Source: Marisa cornuarietis (taxonomy: Eukaryota > Mollusca > Gastropoda > Architaenioglossa > Ampullariidae). From it: 64,000 nucleotides of DNA. The translations under genes were made by a program, and so were the position numbers. Each line of letters starts with the position of its first letter. Position 1 is the stretch's first letter. Below, piece after piece: positions 52,801 through 62,500 of this stretch. Under the pieces are notes generated by a model. It did no database searches. It saw only the letters and a list, made by a program, of their open reading frames with translations, and had not been told where the DNA came from. Where the stretch lies: contig SMMW01000001.1 in assembly GCA_004794655.1 (NCBI GenBank), positions 7,302,501 through 7,366,500 on the forward strand, in the 5' to 3' direction.

Positions 52801-55800
52801 GAGGCTCTGACACTACAGTACTGAAAGTTTCTTGCATTATATTTAAAACATGAATTAAATGTTTCAAAATACAATTTTGAGAGTAAATTCACTTTCTTCA
52901 AGACTTACCAGATGATATGACCATAGGAGAGAGATAAAGGGTTACACTATCTCTTTAATCATTGAAAAGTTGTCTCCCTGACAGTCAGCTAGCACACACC
53001 TGGTGTGCAAACCACTCCACTAGTCAGGTGAGCAACTGCCCTGTAACAAAGTAAAAGGCCAAATGCAAGGCCAATGCACCAGTTTTTTTTAACCAACACT
53101 CTACCCAAACAGAGGGAAGGTCAGGAGGGTCTTGACATCATGTCATTTGGTAAGTCTCGAAGAAAGAGAATTTATTCTCAAAATTTAATTTCTTCTTTGA
53201 CTGTACCAGATGACATGATCATGGGAAAATAAAGATCAGGTGGAGGAATGAAACAACCAACTGAGAAGCAGGACACACTTTGTTGCTCCATATTGATCAG
53301 CTGCAACAGTACCAGAGAAGCAAAAACAAGTTTCTCAACAAAAAGAAACCAAATTGAACAACAGCACATTGCCGTCAAAGTTAGTCTGACAAGGCAAAGT
53401 TATAGCTAAAGGCAAGGCCAGCACAAACGCTGACACGTCATTTGCGCACATCTGAAGCAACTAAAACCTGGTGACACGAACACCAAACAAAGTGCAATCA
53501 CACTGGGAAAGGAAGGGGGCTCAGACAAAGCAAAATTGCTCATAATCCACGATAACATGTGAGTAAAAGATGAAAACCCCACCTTACCTCTAGCCAGTGG
53601 TACCTTACCCAACAACTAAGTCCACCTGAGGTTTGGACCAAAGGGCACTGACATCACATGGCTGGTAGAAAAAAAACCTCCGAGCACTGCAAACACAGCG
53701 AATGCAGATGTCTGAGTGAGGAGTGTTATCCAAAGACTTTTGTCATTGCACAGCTGGAATCAAAGTCGTGTATCCGGCAGCCAACTGGCAAAAGAAGCAT
53801 AGAAAAAAATCCACAGCAGCTAGTCCAGGAAAATGAAATCCATTGTCAAGAATTTTGACAAAAAAATGCAGAAAACTCAGAAGCGGTAACAACCATAGCA
53901 CAGCCGACACTGAGTGGCAAACACGTATTCTCTCAAAGAAAAGAAGTCTGTTGTCCTAAGAATTCCGATGAAAAAATGCAGAATTCACCAAAGCAGTGAA
54001 AACCACAGCACAGGCAAAACTGTCAAGTGCACATCTTATCTCAAGGAAAAAGTCTCAGTAACAAAAGAATTCCAACGAAGAAACATATAATTCTCTGTAA
54101 CAGTAAAAACCGTAGCACAGCGACACAGACTGGCAAATACAGATCTTTTCTCATGGAAAAGAAATCTGGTATCACAAGAATTCTGACAAAAAGCATGCCA
54201 AATTCTCTGCAGCGGTAAAACTGTAGCACAGGCAATACAGAGAGTCAAGCAAAAGTCTTTCCTCAAGGAAATGAAGTCTGGTGGCACAAGAATTCTGATG
54301 AAAAACGCAGAATTCTTTACAACGTAAAAAAACTGTAAGTCAACCCTGCTGAAAAACATGCATCTTTTCTCAAGGAAAAGACGTCTGGTTTCACAAGATG
54401 AGCTAGCTCACTGTCAGGAGACAACTTTTTGATGGTTAAAGAGCTAATGTAACCCTTTCTCGTGGTCACGTCATCTGGTACAATCAAAGAAGAAATACAT
54501 AAGCAGCGGCTTGTAACTAAAACTAAAATTTGGACTTTATACCTAATATTGCAGCTGAAATCCCAAATCTACCATGAAAAAAATTCTTACTTAACTAGCT
54601 AGACTGTAACTGAACAACCTTCCCCACAGCTGACTCAATGTTGAAATGAAATGCAAACAAGAACTCACACTTCACCCTTTCCAAGTTTTTCTGTCAGCAT
54701 ATCTTTGTCTTCTGTCTTTAACTTGCCAAAACCTGCAATTCTGGACACAAAAGAAACTTAAACCACATATAATGACACATAAAGACAAATTAAGTGCTAT
54801 TTGAAAATCAGTAAAAATTCTAGGAAAAAACTTTTGTTGATGCAGAATGAACTGCATTATAAAAAGTCTTAAAGTTAACATCATACAACTATCACTGCAT
54901 TACAATCAGCAACAGATTAAAGTATGTTTGGAATGCTGTCTTTATCGGTGCTTTTGATAATCTAAACCAATGCCCCAAAATTTCATCATCATATACGTCT
55001 TTCTATGCATACTTGTCTGGATTATTGTCAGTAGTAAAGCCAAGCTCTTCACGCTTCTTGACAAAGCAATCTACATGGTGCCATAAATCCTGTGGTCCAT
55101 ACATCTTTGACCTTTCCGAATCATAGTCTTTCTTGGACACCCGAATTTCATCCTAAAATGAACAGCATCAAAGAACTTAATTGTATTATGTAAAGTTAAT
55201 GTTCACTTAATAAATTAACTCAGTGCATCTTTATTCTTGAATGATTCAAGAAATATTGCAGAAAACGATTTATTCTATTTTGTTTCTCTTCCTCCTCTTG
55301 GCGGTATGGGGGTTCGTTGGGGATGCATCAATATACACATGTATATATGCATGCATATCAATGTGTCAGACAAAGCAAAGTTTGGTAAGATGTTCACATA
55401 CCTTAGCAATTTTTTCATCACATCCACGGCAGGTGCTGCGGTTTGATTTGGCATATTCAACTGTGTAGTCTGCAACTTTGTTTCCTTCTCTACCATCACC
55501 TGACCTAGCTACTGACCCACCTGTTCAGACATCAAGGTTGTGCAAGCAGACACCATAACCATCCATTGCACAAACACAACAAGAAACAAAAATACCATGT
55601 TACAGTCATTGCTATATGGTATGTCTGATTTACAGTCTTTATGCACATTTCATGCACCTGCTGCTCATCATGGTTCTTCTGGCCTGCTTTTCTTTATTCA
55701 AATTTTGGATAGCAAATGAAGTAAATAATCTATAAACAGCATTAGTCATTACATCCCTGCAAATAAACTCAATGGGGGAAATGGCCACACAGATTTAAAT

Positions 55801-58634
55801 CCTAGACTAAAAACCACACCCTCTCTTAACTCTGGGGACATAAATTTATTGTCTAGTTCTGAACCCACATGAGGCCTGGTTCAAACATGAGATATGACAC
55901 TTGTAAGCTACATCAAGCTATGGGTAATTTAAATCTCACTTTAAGCAAATAAAATGTTTCCCATCTCAAGGCTTTCATTTTATCATTTTATCGAACTATG
56001 TGAAATATCAAACAAAACAAACAAAATCTTATCCAGCTATAAACCTTAGTCAAATGCCTTGCAGAACCTCCCCCCTCCCTCACTTCCCACAAATTAAGCT
56101 ATCAAATCTGATGATTAAATTTTCTGCTATCGTGATGACTTCCATTAGTAATTTGTTTCCTTAGACCCAAAATATATTTAAAAAATGTTCAATATCCTGA
56201 AATTAATTTATGTAAGCCATAAATTCTTGTGATTGATAATGAAAAGTATTTCATATTTTGAAAATAATATAATGGTAAGTCAGAAGTTAAAAATTATGCT
56301 CTATTATTGATTGCCTTCTCAAACTCAAATAATTCAATGAATAAATGCCTGAACTCATTGCAACAACCATTTGATAAGCAATACAGACACCTTTAACAGA
56401 GAACAAGGAGCTGACACACTTATAGATCATCCAATCAGAGCTATAAAACTTGTAACAAGCAACTGGTCAGAGGTGAGATTTTGTACCAAAGAAATACCAT
56501 AGCTGTGTTCACAAATGCCAAATATTCCTAATCCTTTTTTTTTAAGTATCTACTATTACCAGGACCAATCTTTTCTTTAATTTTTTCCTGGTCTTCCCAT
56601 CGCAGTGAGTGATAGCCATGAATTTCATCTGTGTTCTGAGGTCGTCCACGCTTCCAGAAGCAGGAAAAATGAAACCAGTTTGGAACCTGTAAATGATGTT
56701 CTCATGTTGTCAGTGTCAGGAAGTTGTCAGCGTTACTAAACTGATGAGTACTGGTATAGTCCAATTCCATAATATTCCTACTGAGTTGTAGTATATGCTG
56801 TTATAAACATGACTTTATTGTCTGATAAAGGGAAGTAAAACAATGGAAGTAAATGATTGAAAATCTTTCGGTTATTAAGATAATTTTCAAAGGCCATCCT
56901 ACAAAATCATCCTCCAATGACCATGTTTACTATTTCTTAGATTCTAGGAGAAAAAAGTGTTTCACTCATAAGATACAAGATTTGTTAACATCTTCAGTGT
57001 AAAAAGAAATGGTAGCAGTAGTTTAGTGACCTTACAGTTTTGGGGGAGTGAGCTATTAGAGCCCTCTAGTGGCCAACTTTTTTTAGAGCTTAGCCCATCT
57101 TATCTGGTTGCTTTACCTTCCCCAGCCCTCTATGAAGTCGGATACCCAGGTGATGAGTCAGCTGGAAGAAGCATGCTGCACCACATGGGTATCAAACTGA
57201 ATACTGTGCACATGTTCACATTTCAACATAATTGCTCCAACTACTAAGCTATCCAATCTCTTTTTAGAAAGTGATTAGACACCTAGCTTTTGTAACACTG
57301 CTAGTGTAAGTCCACTTTTAAGACTCTTGCATCCATGGCTGTAGCCTTTATGAACTACAGCAATGCCAAATGTAATTATAAATTTTTATCAATGCACTTC
57401 AGTTTTTCAAACAAAATTTTCAAATCTGTAGGATATTACATGCTAATGATAAGATGGCATTAGGTTTTAGATATTTTTAAATTATCCGAAAAATCTTTAA
57501 ATAAAAAAATCTAAATTACTATTACGCAGAAGACATGATCTAAACTGACATGACAGATTTGAAAAAAAAACTCACCTTTCCATCAAAGTGTGGTGACTGA
57601 AAACAAAAAATAATAATTAATAATAATAATTATCCCATTTGTAGATAGCATTTCCCCAAGTGGAGGTGAGCTCAATGTACTGTACACAAAAGACTACAAA
57701 CTGAAAGCCAACCATGACAGAAACACAAGAATCAGCAAATGAATTATACCATGGCAAACATGAACAAAATGCATGGATAAAAATGATGAACTGAGGTGTG
57801 AGCAAAATATTAATTTTGATCATAAAATATATTTTGAGGTCAGAATTGAAAGCTTCAAATGCACAGTTAAAAAAAGATACGAGCAAAGAATTCCAAACGG
57901 TGGGGTCAAATTTATCTTTCTGATGTGTGGCACAGAGAAGGGTGGGGGCACACAAGCAGACAGAAATGACCAACTCAGGTGATAAGGAATCAATAAATCT
58001 GACAGGTATACTGGGGCAAGTCTGTGAAGATGGTCACCAATGGATTTGACAACAGCTCTGTCAATTCGACCACAAGCCTTGGTCAATCTGACCACTCAAT
58101 ACAGAAGTTACTATTCAGCATTACTCATTGTATGTAAACAAAACGAAACAACATTTTTCAAATTAGTCATGTGATACCTACTAGGTCTGCTGCTATAATA
58201 ATAATAATAGTGAAGATTTTTATAGCGCATATTCACACTCGTAGAGAGTATGTTCTTAGCGCTTAAAACGGGGAAGAGACGTGGACTAAGTAGATACAGA
58301 ACACAGGGGACGAAAGAAAACGACAGTACTGACAAAAACAGATAACAAAAGGCATCAAGTAACAGGAACAGAGAAAAATAGTGATGGGTAAAGATGCTAT
58401 TATTATCACATGAAAAACATACCCTTTTAGATGTAATGTGGTGCATATAGATACATTCCTTGCTTAGTTTAATTTCATCAATAGCAGAGCAATCAGCATG
58501 GCACAGCGTATGGCTCACAGCCACGCTTTTTTAAAATATAAGCGTAAAGTATTAAAAAAAACATGAAGATGTTAGAGTGTGTGATTTATATTTATACTTA
58601 CTTGGATCCACACACACACACTCACTCTCTCTCA

Positions 58635-58687
<53 letters not shown>

Positions 58688-58925
58688 GACTGGTGTGTGG
58701 GCATAAATACGCGTGTGTACACAGGCACGCATGCACGCAAAAGCGCGGTCCGCTCATTGGTTACTATTCTGTGGTAAACAAGCAAATAATAGGCCTAATT
58801 ATTACCTGCACCATTAATGCTAATCTCAGTGAGTCTTGGCTGATGGATGATTTACACTGCTTGCAGGAGGATCGTCCACTTTTTGCATATTCGGCTTTGA
58901 ACGGCAAATCTGTGTGATCAGACAT
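35775..58925 (-). CDS. PARP1: PARP1, poly(ADP-ribose) polymerase 1 (complete, 27 coding exons)
   Basis: Nuclear DNA-break sensor that uses NAD+ to build poly(ADP-ribose) on itself, histones and repair factors. The start ATG is at 58925-58923 and the TAA stop at 35777-35775. Summed exons give 3,009 nt, or 1,002 residues, close to the 1,014 of human PARP1, and every junction keeps phase. Domain order is Zn1 (about 8-90), Zn2 (about 105-165), NLS linker (about 200-228), PADR1/Zn3 (about 229-345), BRCT (about 369-450), linker, WGR (about 530-640), helical domain (about 641-780) and ART (about 790-1002). The catalytic triad is H852, Y886 and E979. No stop or frameshift interrupts it, so it looks functional. 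It is transcribed divergently from YIF1. Introns are repeat-rich, one is GC-AG and one is U12-type. The only uncertain exon is the 33-nt one at 44947-44979; without it the protein is 991 residues and still in frame. Confidence 0.97.
35848..36074 (-). other. U12-type intron in PARP1 (227 bp)
   Basis: The donor reads GA|GTATCCTTTG, an exact match to the minor-spliceosome 5' site. The 3' end reads TTCCTTATGAATGTCCAG, with a TCCTTA branch-like motif about 11-14 nt before the AG, a typical U12 spacing. The branch motif is not a perfect TTCCTTAAC. Phase 2 joining recreates the codon of the catalytic Glu. Confidence 0.75.
39009..39152. repeat. 72-bp tandem duplication
   Basis: Two adjacent units, 39009-39080 and 39081-39152, differ at only a couple of positions, so the duplication is recent. 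It lies in a PARP1 intron. Confidence 0.93.
39880..40900 (-). mobile_element. Decayed LINE, C-terminal reverse-transcriptase part
   Basis: Minus-strand fragments in shifting frames read [62 protein letters not shown], then [20 protein letters not shown], the cysteine-rich end typical of several LINE clades. Many frameshifts are present. Its family differs from the RTE copy. It lies inside the PARP1 intron 38821-42940. Confidence 0.7.
41430..41990 (-). mobile_element. hAT-like transposase remnant
   Basis: Minus-strand fragments [20 protein letters not shown], then CERG and [19 protein letters not shown] resemble the hAT C-terminal dimerisation region found in ZNF862/KIAA1586-like genes (…ERGFSxQNxIKxxxRxxL). 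They are spread over at least two frames with stops. GC-rich sequence at 41185-41265 may be the terminal part of the same element. Confidence 0.55.
43555..44010 (-). other. PARP1: PARP1 WGR-domain exons
   Basis: Exons are 43878-44010 and 43555-43753. The WGR domain contacts the DNA end and relays activation to the catalytic part. Visible are [19 protein letters not shown] and [18 protein letters not shown], with W581-G582-R583. It ends with [11 protein letters not shown]. An acceptor at 43754-43755 and donor at 43554-43553 keep the frame. Confidence 0.96.
44686..44763 (-). other. PARP1: PARP1 exon before WGR: start of the conserved [11 protein letters not shown] block
   Basis: This exon encodes [20 protein letters not shown] and the following PDSG, the near-invariant entry into the WGR domain. 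It accepts phase 1 from either exon 14 or the candidate 33-nt exon, and leaves in phase 1. Confidence 0.94.
44947..44979 (-). other. PARP1: Candidate PARP1 33-nt exon beside a LINE fragment
   Basis: Between ATAG and A|GTAAGT lies a 33-nt stretch that is phase 1 on both sides and would add [11 protein letters not shown] between exon 14 and the exon at 44686. Both splice sites fit, and the peptide is hydrophilic and in frame. However, the acceptor has a purine-rich upstream context because an old LINE fragment starts within about 10 nt. It could be a real cassette exon, a weakened exon or chance. Confidence 0.5.
44983..45346 (+). mobile_element. Older RTE LINE fragment, left part
   Basis: Diverged RT sequence ([18 protein letters not shown], then [10 protein letters not shown]) corresponding to about 47458-47820 of the newer copy. 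It stops at the newer insertion and continues at 48334. Its 5' edge is within about 10 nt of the candidate PARP1 33-nt exon. Confidence 0.85.
45347..48322 (+). mobile_element. RTE-clade (BovB-like) LINE, nearly full length
   Basis: A 2,976-bp insertion in PARP1 intron 14, in antisense to the gene. It encodes an APE-type endonuclease, then a reverse transcriptase, and ends in a (TGAC)n tail (about 48297-48322), typical of RTE 3' ends. It is flanked by an 11-bp target site duplication, GTTTACTACGA, at 45336-45346 and 48323-48333. No ATG precedes the open frame, so it is probably 5'-truncated. The older LINE fragment on both sides is the target it landed in. Confidence 0.92.
45348..48304 (+). 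pseudogene. RTE endonuclease-reverse transcriptase reading frame, two lesions
   Basis: Endonuclease motifs are [39 protein letters not shown] and the catalytic GSDHDLV. RT motifs are [57 protein letters not shown] and [12 protein letters not shown]. The C-terminus is [12 protein letters not shown]. The frame is open from the 5' boundary but has a TAG stop at 46497-46499 and a one-base frameshift near 46770-46778, so the copy is not autonomous as sequenced. Such frames are often misnamed 'craniofacial development protein 2'; this is not a host gene. Confidence 0.9.
48334..48665 (+). mobile_element. Older RTE LINE fragment, right part
   Basis: Continues the left fragment across the newer insertion: AAGTACAG, then a decayed C-terminal RT region ([30 protein letters not shown]), ending near ATTGATTGACAAGG. 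It is shortened by deletions and has many lesions. Confidence 0.85.
48992..49058 (-). other. PARP1: PARP1 exon 14: automodification linker
   Basis: A basic, Lys-Ser-rich 22-codon exon ([20 protein letters not shown]). Lys-Ser is the known context for serine ADP-ribosylation, so these serines are plausible modification sites; that is inference from family knowledge. The donor is phase 1. The downstream intron contains the RTE LINE insertion. Confidence 0.85.
49171..49881 (-). other. PARP1: PARP1 exons 12-13: BRCT domain
   Basis: Exons are 49727-49881 and 49171-49319. They encode [14 protein letters not shown], then [21 protein letters not shown], then [10 protein letters not shown] and IASWGSD, the BRCT fold of the automodification region. 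Position about 369-470 agrees with the human protein. Confidence 0.93.
50450..51355 (-). other. PARP1: PARP1 exons 8-11: PADR1 / zinc finger 3
   Basis: Exons are 51239-51355, 51065-51147, 50708-50827 and 50450-50551. They encode the PADR1 fold and the Zn3 site that couples DNA binding to catalysis. Landmarks are the family motif [21 protein letters not shown] (C284 and C287), and [13 protein letters not shown] (C301 and C311). Phases run 0, 2, 2, 2 with matching acceptors. Confidence 0.95.
51356..52642 (-). other. GC-AG intron in PARP1
   Basis: The donor is CAG TTA AAG|GCAAGG and the acceptor AACAG|GAGCAAAAT, both phase 0. No GT lies in frame before the TAA that follows the exon. The flanking residues KQLK and EQNQLIW join as expected for the family. 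Nothing else was recognised in this 1.3-kb intron. Confidence 0.82.
52905..54485. mobile_element. Long-inverted-repeat element in PARP1 intron 6
   Basis: About 85-bp arms at 52908-52992 and 54403-54482 are inverted copies (ACCAGATGAYRTGACCA, then AAAGGGTTACA, TCTTTAA, AAGTTGTCTC, CTGACAG). The short terminal motif also occurs inverted at about 53135-53155 and direct at 53206, suggesting one related element nested in another. No transposase frame is seen, so it is non-autonomous. It holds a ~110-bp minisatellite. Confidence 0.7.
53848..54400. repeat. ~110-bp minisatellite, about 5 units
   Basis: Units begin at AAGAATTC-like motifs at 53848, 53958, 54065, 54176 and 54288 (periods 107-112). Each carries GCAGAATTC, GTAGCACAG, GGCAAA-CA, TCTCAAGGAAAAGAAGTCTG. 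Copies are clearly diverged. This is not a CRISPR array: units are long, contiguous, diverged and spacerless. Confidence 0.8.
55013..55520 (-). other. PARP1: PARP1 exons 4-5: zinc finger 2
   Basis: Exons are 55402-55520 and 55013-55152. They encode Zn2: [13 protein letters not shown] gives C120 and C123, and WHHVDCFVK gives H155 and C158, followed by the conserved REELGF. The junction to the next exon is phase 2 (a Lys codon split AA|A). Confidence 0.95.
57576..57596 (-). other. PARP1: PARP1 21-nt microexon inside Zn1
   Basis: It encodes SPHFDGK, which exactly bridges exon 1 (ending MVQ) and exon 3 (starting VPNWFHF). The acceptor is cag and the donor GTGAG. It is phase 0 on both sides, so skipping would delete seven residues in frame between the two zinc-ligand pairs. 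Homology to the conserved SP-FDGKVP segment makes it convincing. Confidence 0.9.
57605..58275. repeat. Dispersed repeat pieces with (ATA)n leaders
   Basis: Two pieces, 57608-57680 and 58193-58270, each start with an AAT/ATA run followed by TTTATAGCGCATA- or GATAGCATTTCC-type sequence and a GCTCAA/AGCGCTT end. They resemble each other weakly. Probably a dispersed repeat within a PARP1 intron. Confidence 0.4.
58611..58684. repeat. (CA)n/(CT)n microsatellite
   Basis: Mostly CA dinucleotides with a short CT interruption, about 120 nt downstream of PARP1 exon 1 in the gene's direction. Confidence 0.98.
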
Positions 58926-59530
58926 GTTAGCTGCAGCAAATTACAATCCGCGAAAATTATGTTTCCAAAGTGATTCCCACAAGGCGGCCTCTTAGCGCCC
59001 TTTGCACACGAAACTCATTTTGTTGTATATCAGAGTGATGCCCCTTACGTTAACACCTCGTAAAAACCTGATTCGAAGAACAAGCTTAAAAGAATACTTG
59101 ACTCGCTTTTCGATTAATGTCCACCACGCTGGTCAAAAAACTTTAATGACTTTATTGAATTTGACAGAAATCAAAATATCCCTCACTGATACTCATAAAC
59201 ATTGGTTTAATTTGAAAATGTCTGCACTCCAGATTGTTTCGTGCAGATCGAGGACTGACGTTTGTGCATGTGGTTGCTTGGGTTTTAAATTGAAAGAGGA
59301 GATCAAAGCTAAAGTATCTGGTAGCTTTGGTGCAACAGTCGGTAGTTCTATTGGGGGATCTATCAACTCTTAATTTGCATAATCATAGAATTTTTAAATA
59401 CCACATGAGCCATCATTGGCAACTTTCGATTTTACATTTCGGAAGTAGTAGTCGAGACTACTTGCCGAGACAACCGGAAGTTCTGACTTGGACTGTTGAC
59501 TGCCGCTGATCGTCTAATCAAATCACAATA
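58926..59530. promoter_or_regulatory. Divergent PARP1/YIF1 intergenic promoter region
   Basis: 605 bp separate two oppositely oriented start codons. ACCGGAAGT at 59473-59481 and CGGAAGT at 59440-59446 match ETS/GABP sites, which are common in bidirectional housekeeping promoters. TTAGCGCCC at 58992-59000 is loosely E2F-like. No TATA box stands out. Shared control is inferred from spacing and motifs. Confidence 0.6.
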
Positions 59531-62500
59531 ATGGATGCGCCTTCAGGATTTCGGCAGCGTAAGTGTATGTACAGCCAGGTAAACGTGGCTGTTGTGACGT
59601 GCTAACGATGCTTTTGTTTTGTTTGCTGTGATTTCAGTCATGGCATGCGATGGAACCAGCACTGCTTGCTTCTCTCACTGTTGTAGAAACGTGGCAATTG
59701 TTGCCATATCTCGCGTCCGCAATACTGCTTTCTTCTTTGACAGTTAAGGCACACACAAAAAATCCAGAACTGTTGAAATCTGTTAGAACGTTCTCCACAA
59801 TGTTAATTATACGGCACTTTATCCTAATATTATCTCAATAAATATTATTAATGAAATACGAAATTATAATAATTAAAATTTTTAACATTAGTGAATGAGT
59901 AATCTAGTCTATGACTTACAGGCTATCAAGCTTTTCAAAATAGCGATTGTGTATAAAATTTAACAGTCTTCAAATACGATCCATGACCTTTTTTTAAGAA
60001 GATGAATTATATTATTTAAGTACATATGTGCACCATTAGTAATAACTGTTTATTTGAAATTCGTTTTGCTTCTTTGATGATGGCATCTAAAAATTGCATA
60101 TAGTGATTGATGTTGCCTCATTCCAGCTGGTCAGAAACGTCGCGGTAGAGGTGGGAAAGCCAGTGGGCAGGGATCACGACCGCAGCTGTTTGAAGATACA
60201 AGCTCTATGCCACCGCAGCCTACAGCCCCACCATATAACATGAACTATAGTGGTGCGCAGTATGGTAAATACAATCATTTATGTATACATACCTCATCTC
60301 TTAGGCTAGTGCTTACTCATACACAGATACAGACATGTGTATAAAGAACAATTCCTGGCATTTATATGACCCATCATTATGTGTATTTAAATGGATTCTA
60401 AAAGTTTATCTCTTTTTTTATACAATATTTGTGCAGATGACTATGAAATTAGTCTTTCCTAACAGTCACAGTGGTTGAAATAATTTGTGCAGAGTTAGTG
60501 AAAGTATGTATCATGTATGATATTTGTTAAAAATATATTTTTGATAGGCCCAGGTTTTGAAACGACAGCCTATCCTTCGCAACAGCAGTTCATGGGGCAA
60601 CAATTTTTCAATGATCCAATGGCCTCAATGGCCATGCAGTATGGTACCTCACTTGCAGATCAGGGTAGAGAATATGTGCACAAAAATGTGAGTGGTCTCC
60701 CTGTTGTGTGTGTGTGTTTTTTTTTTTGTTTTGTTTTATTTTAAACAAATGTACTATTTATCTATTTCCTTGTAGTACTTTAGTTTTCTATATAGATGGA
60801 TGGATCAGTGAATAACATTTTATATTTAGTCATAGATTCCCTAAATAGTAAGCTGTTGCAATCTATAGAGATCACAAAAATGGCCTTTAACATGAGTGAG
60901 TGATAGTGTTACTCATTAGATTCAAGAGAAATTGAAAGATAGGCATGTATGAGTATCTTGTGATGTTTACAGACTTTGACTCACTGTACCTCATGTAATC
61001 CTGCTTTCCTGTGAGTATAAAAGAATGACAGAGCAACATTCCTTTTTGAAAAGGTGCTCAGAATAAGAAAAGCGTCCAAATAGCGAAAGTTCTTAACTCT
61101 CTTGCTTTGAAAGGCCACGATTGTGGCTTTGCCGGGTAGCACGGGCAAGGCGATTTTCATTACTTTTTATTGCAAAGTTCAACTTTTCTCTTTTCCAAAA
61201 ATGTATAGGTTTCTTGGTCTAATGTTTATCTCAGAGCAGCAATAATAAAAAAACAAACTTCACCCACTGTCGTCTTCGCAGTCTTAAGTTATAAGCCAGT
61301 CATTGTAATGTTCATTTTTATCTTGAACCAAGAGGGTTAATTGCTAACGGAAATCATTCTGTGAAGTTAATGGAAATTATGGGCAGTATTTATATAAATA
61401 TATAATATGCTGCTTTGAAGCTTCATTGTTTATAGATATTTGTTTCTACTTTGCAGATTGAAAAATATGTAGCCACATCAAAGCTTAAGTATTATTTCGC
61501 AGTGGATACAGCTTATGTGGGAAAGAAAATTGGACTTTTATTTTTCCCCTACACACATTCTGTAAGTATTTCATGGTACTTTTATTTCTGCTCAGCAGAC
61601 TGTAAAAAAAAGAAAATCTTCACTTTTACAAGATAGCCCAAGATTATGCAGAAGTCGTTGAGGAAGGTTTTTTTGTTTCTTACTGTGGCTAATATTTTGA
61701 GACTGGGGAACAAATTGTTTGCAGCACATTTCCAGTGGTATAGCAAAAGTAGTGACAATAGAACTTTTTAAAAAATTTAATGACTACTTCTGGAAGCTTT
61801 TGACTCAAAACTTTTCATAATGTTTCCAGGACTGGTCAATTCATTATAATCAAGAAGAACCTGTGGCCCCTAGATATGAAATAAATGCTCCAGACCTGTA
61901 CATACCTGGTGAGTTAAGAATGACTAGCTATCCTTCAGCCTAGTATAGTGCATTCATGTCAGATTACATTGATAATACCATCAGCACTTCAGGTTTTTGG
62001 ATTCTGGTCCTACAAAAATTGCACTTTTCCCCAGGAGTTAAAGAGTGTTTTTACTTTCAAGAACTGCTTATTTGAAAGCAGTGGTTTGCTTATTACTAAT
62101 AATATTAATATTTTGCATACTGTGAGGATCTACAGCAGTTTTGATGGGCAAATGTTTTTCAATGTTTTAAGTCTTGTTAAATTTTTTGTACCCATTTGCA
62201 CTGTATACTGTTGATGTGTGTGTCTGTTTCAGTCATGGCATTTGTCACCTACATCCTAGTGGCAGGTGTAGTAATGGGTACCCAAGAAAGGCAAGTGTAG
62301 GGTGCATGCATACCTGAATGTTATGATACATTCAGCTTACATGCATTCAAGCATAGCTGCATAAACATTTGTAGGTCCTTTTTTATTTCATAAAATTGCC
62401 TTTGGAGAGATATTGAGTATCACAGGAACTGGAAAAGAGACACAAATGCTTATGGATTTTAGCTTTTATTTTTTTCTTTCTAGGTCAGTGAATTATTATC

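Larger units (their letters stand above)
52643..54740 (-). other. PARP1: PARP1 exons 6-7: nuclear localisation linker
   Basis: Exons are 54669-54740 and 52643-52727. The first ends the Zn2 region ([15 protein letters not shown]). The second encodes a basic bipartite segment (KKRKGG, then GGKKAKK), matching the position of the human NLS between Zn2 and Zn3. The human caspase motif DEVD is not present here. Exon 7 leaves through a GC donor (AAG|GCAAGG). Without that splice the frame runs into a stop a few codons on. Confidence 0.88.
56560..58925 (-). other. PARP1: PARP1 exons 1-3: zinc finger 1
   Basis: Exons are 58806-58925 (40 codons), 57576-57596 (a 21-nt microexon) and 56560-56686. Together they encode Zn1, the finger that reads DNA ends and nicks. 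The ligands fall at C21, C24, H53 and C56, the same numbers as in human PARP1. The CKQC pair is in exon 1 and WFHFSCFW in exon 3. Junctions are phase 0, 0 and 1. The start was chosen because the following residues ([11 protein letters not shown]) match the family's N-terminus at the usual distance. Confidence 0.95.

Noticed and set aside
53848..54400. Repeat array resembling a CRISPR
   Set aside because: Animal genome; units are about 110 bp, contiguous and diverged, with no unique spacers. It is a minisatellite.
59002..59373. Plus-strand 123-codon frame between PARP1 and YIF1
   Set aside because: It sits in the shared promoter interval, matches no family I recognise, and has no splice continuity with YIF1. 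It might be part of an upstream transcript.
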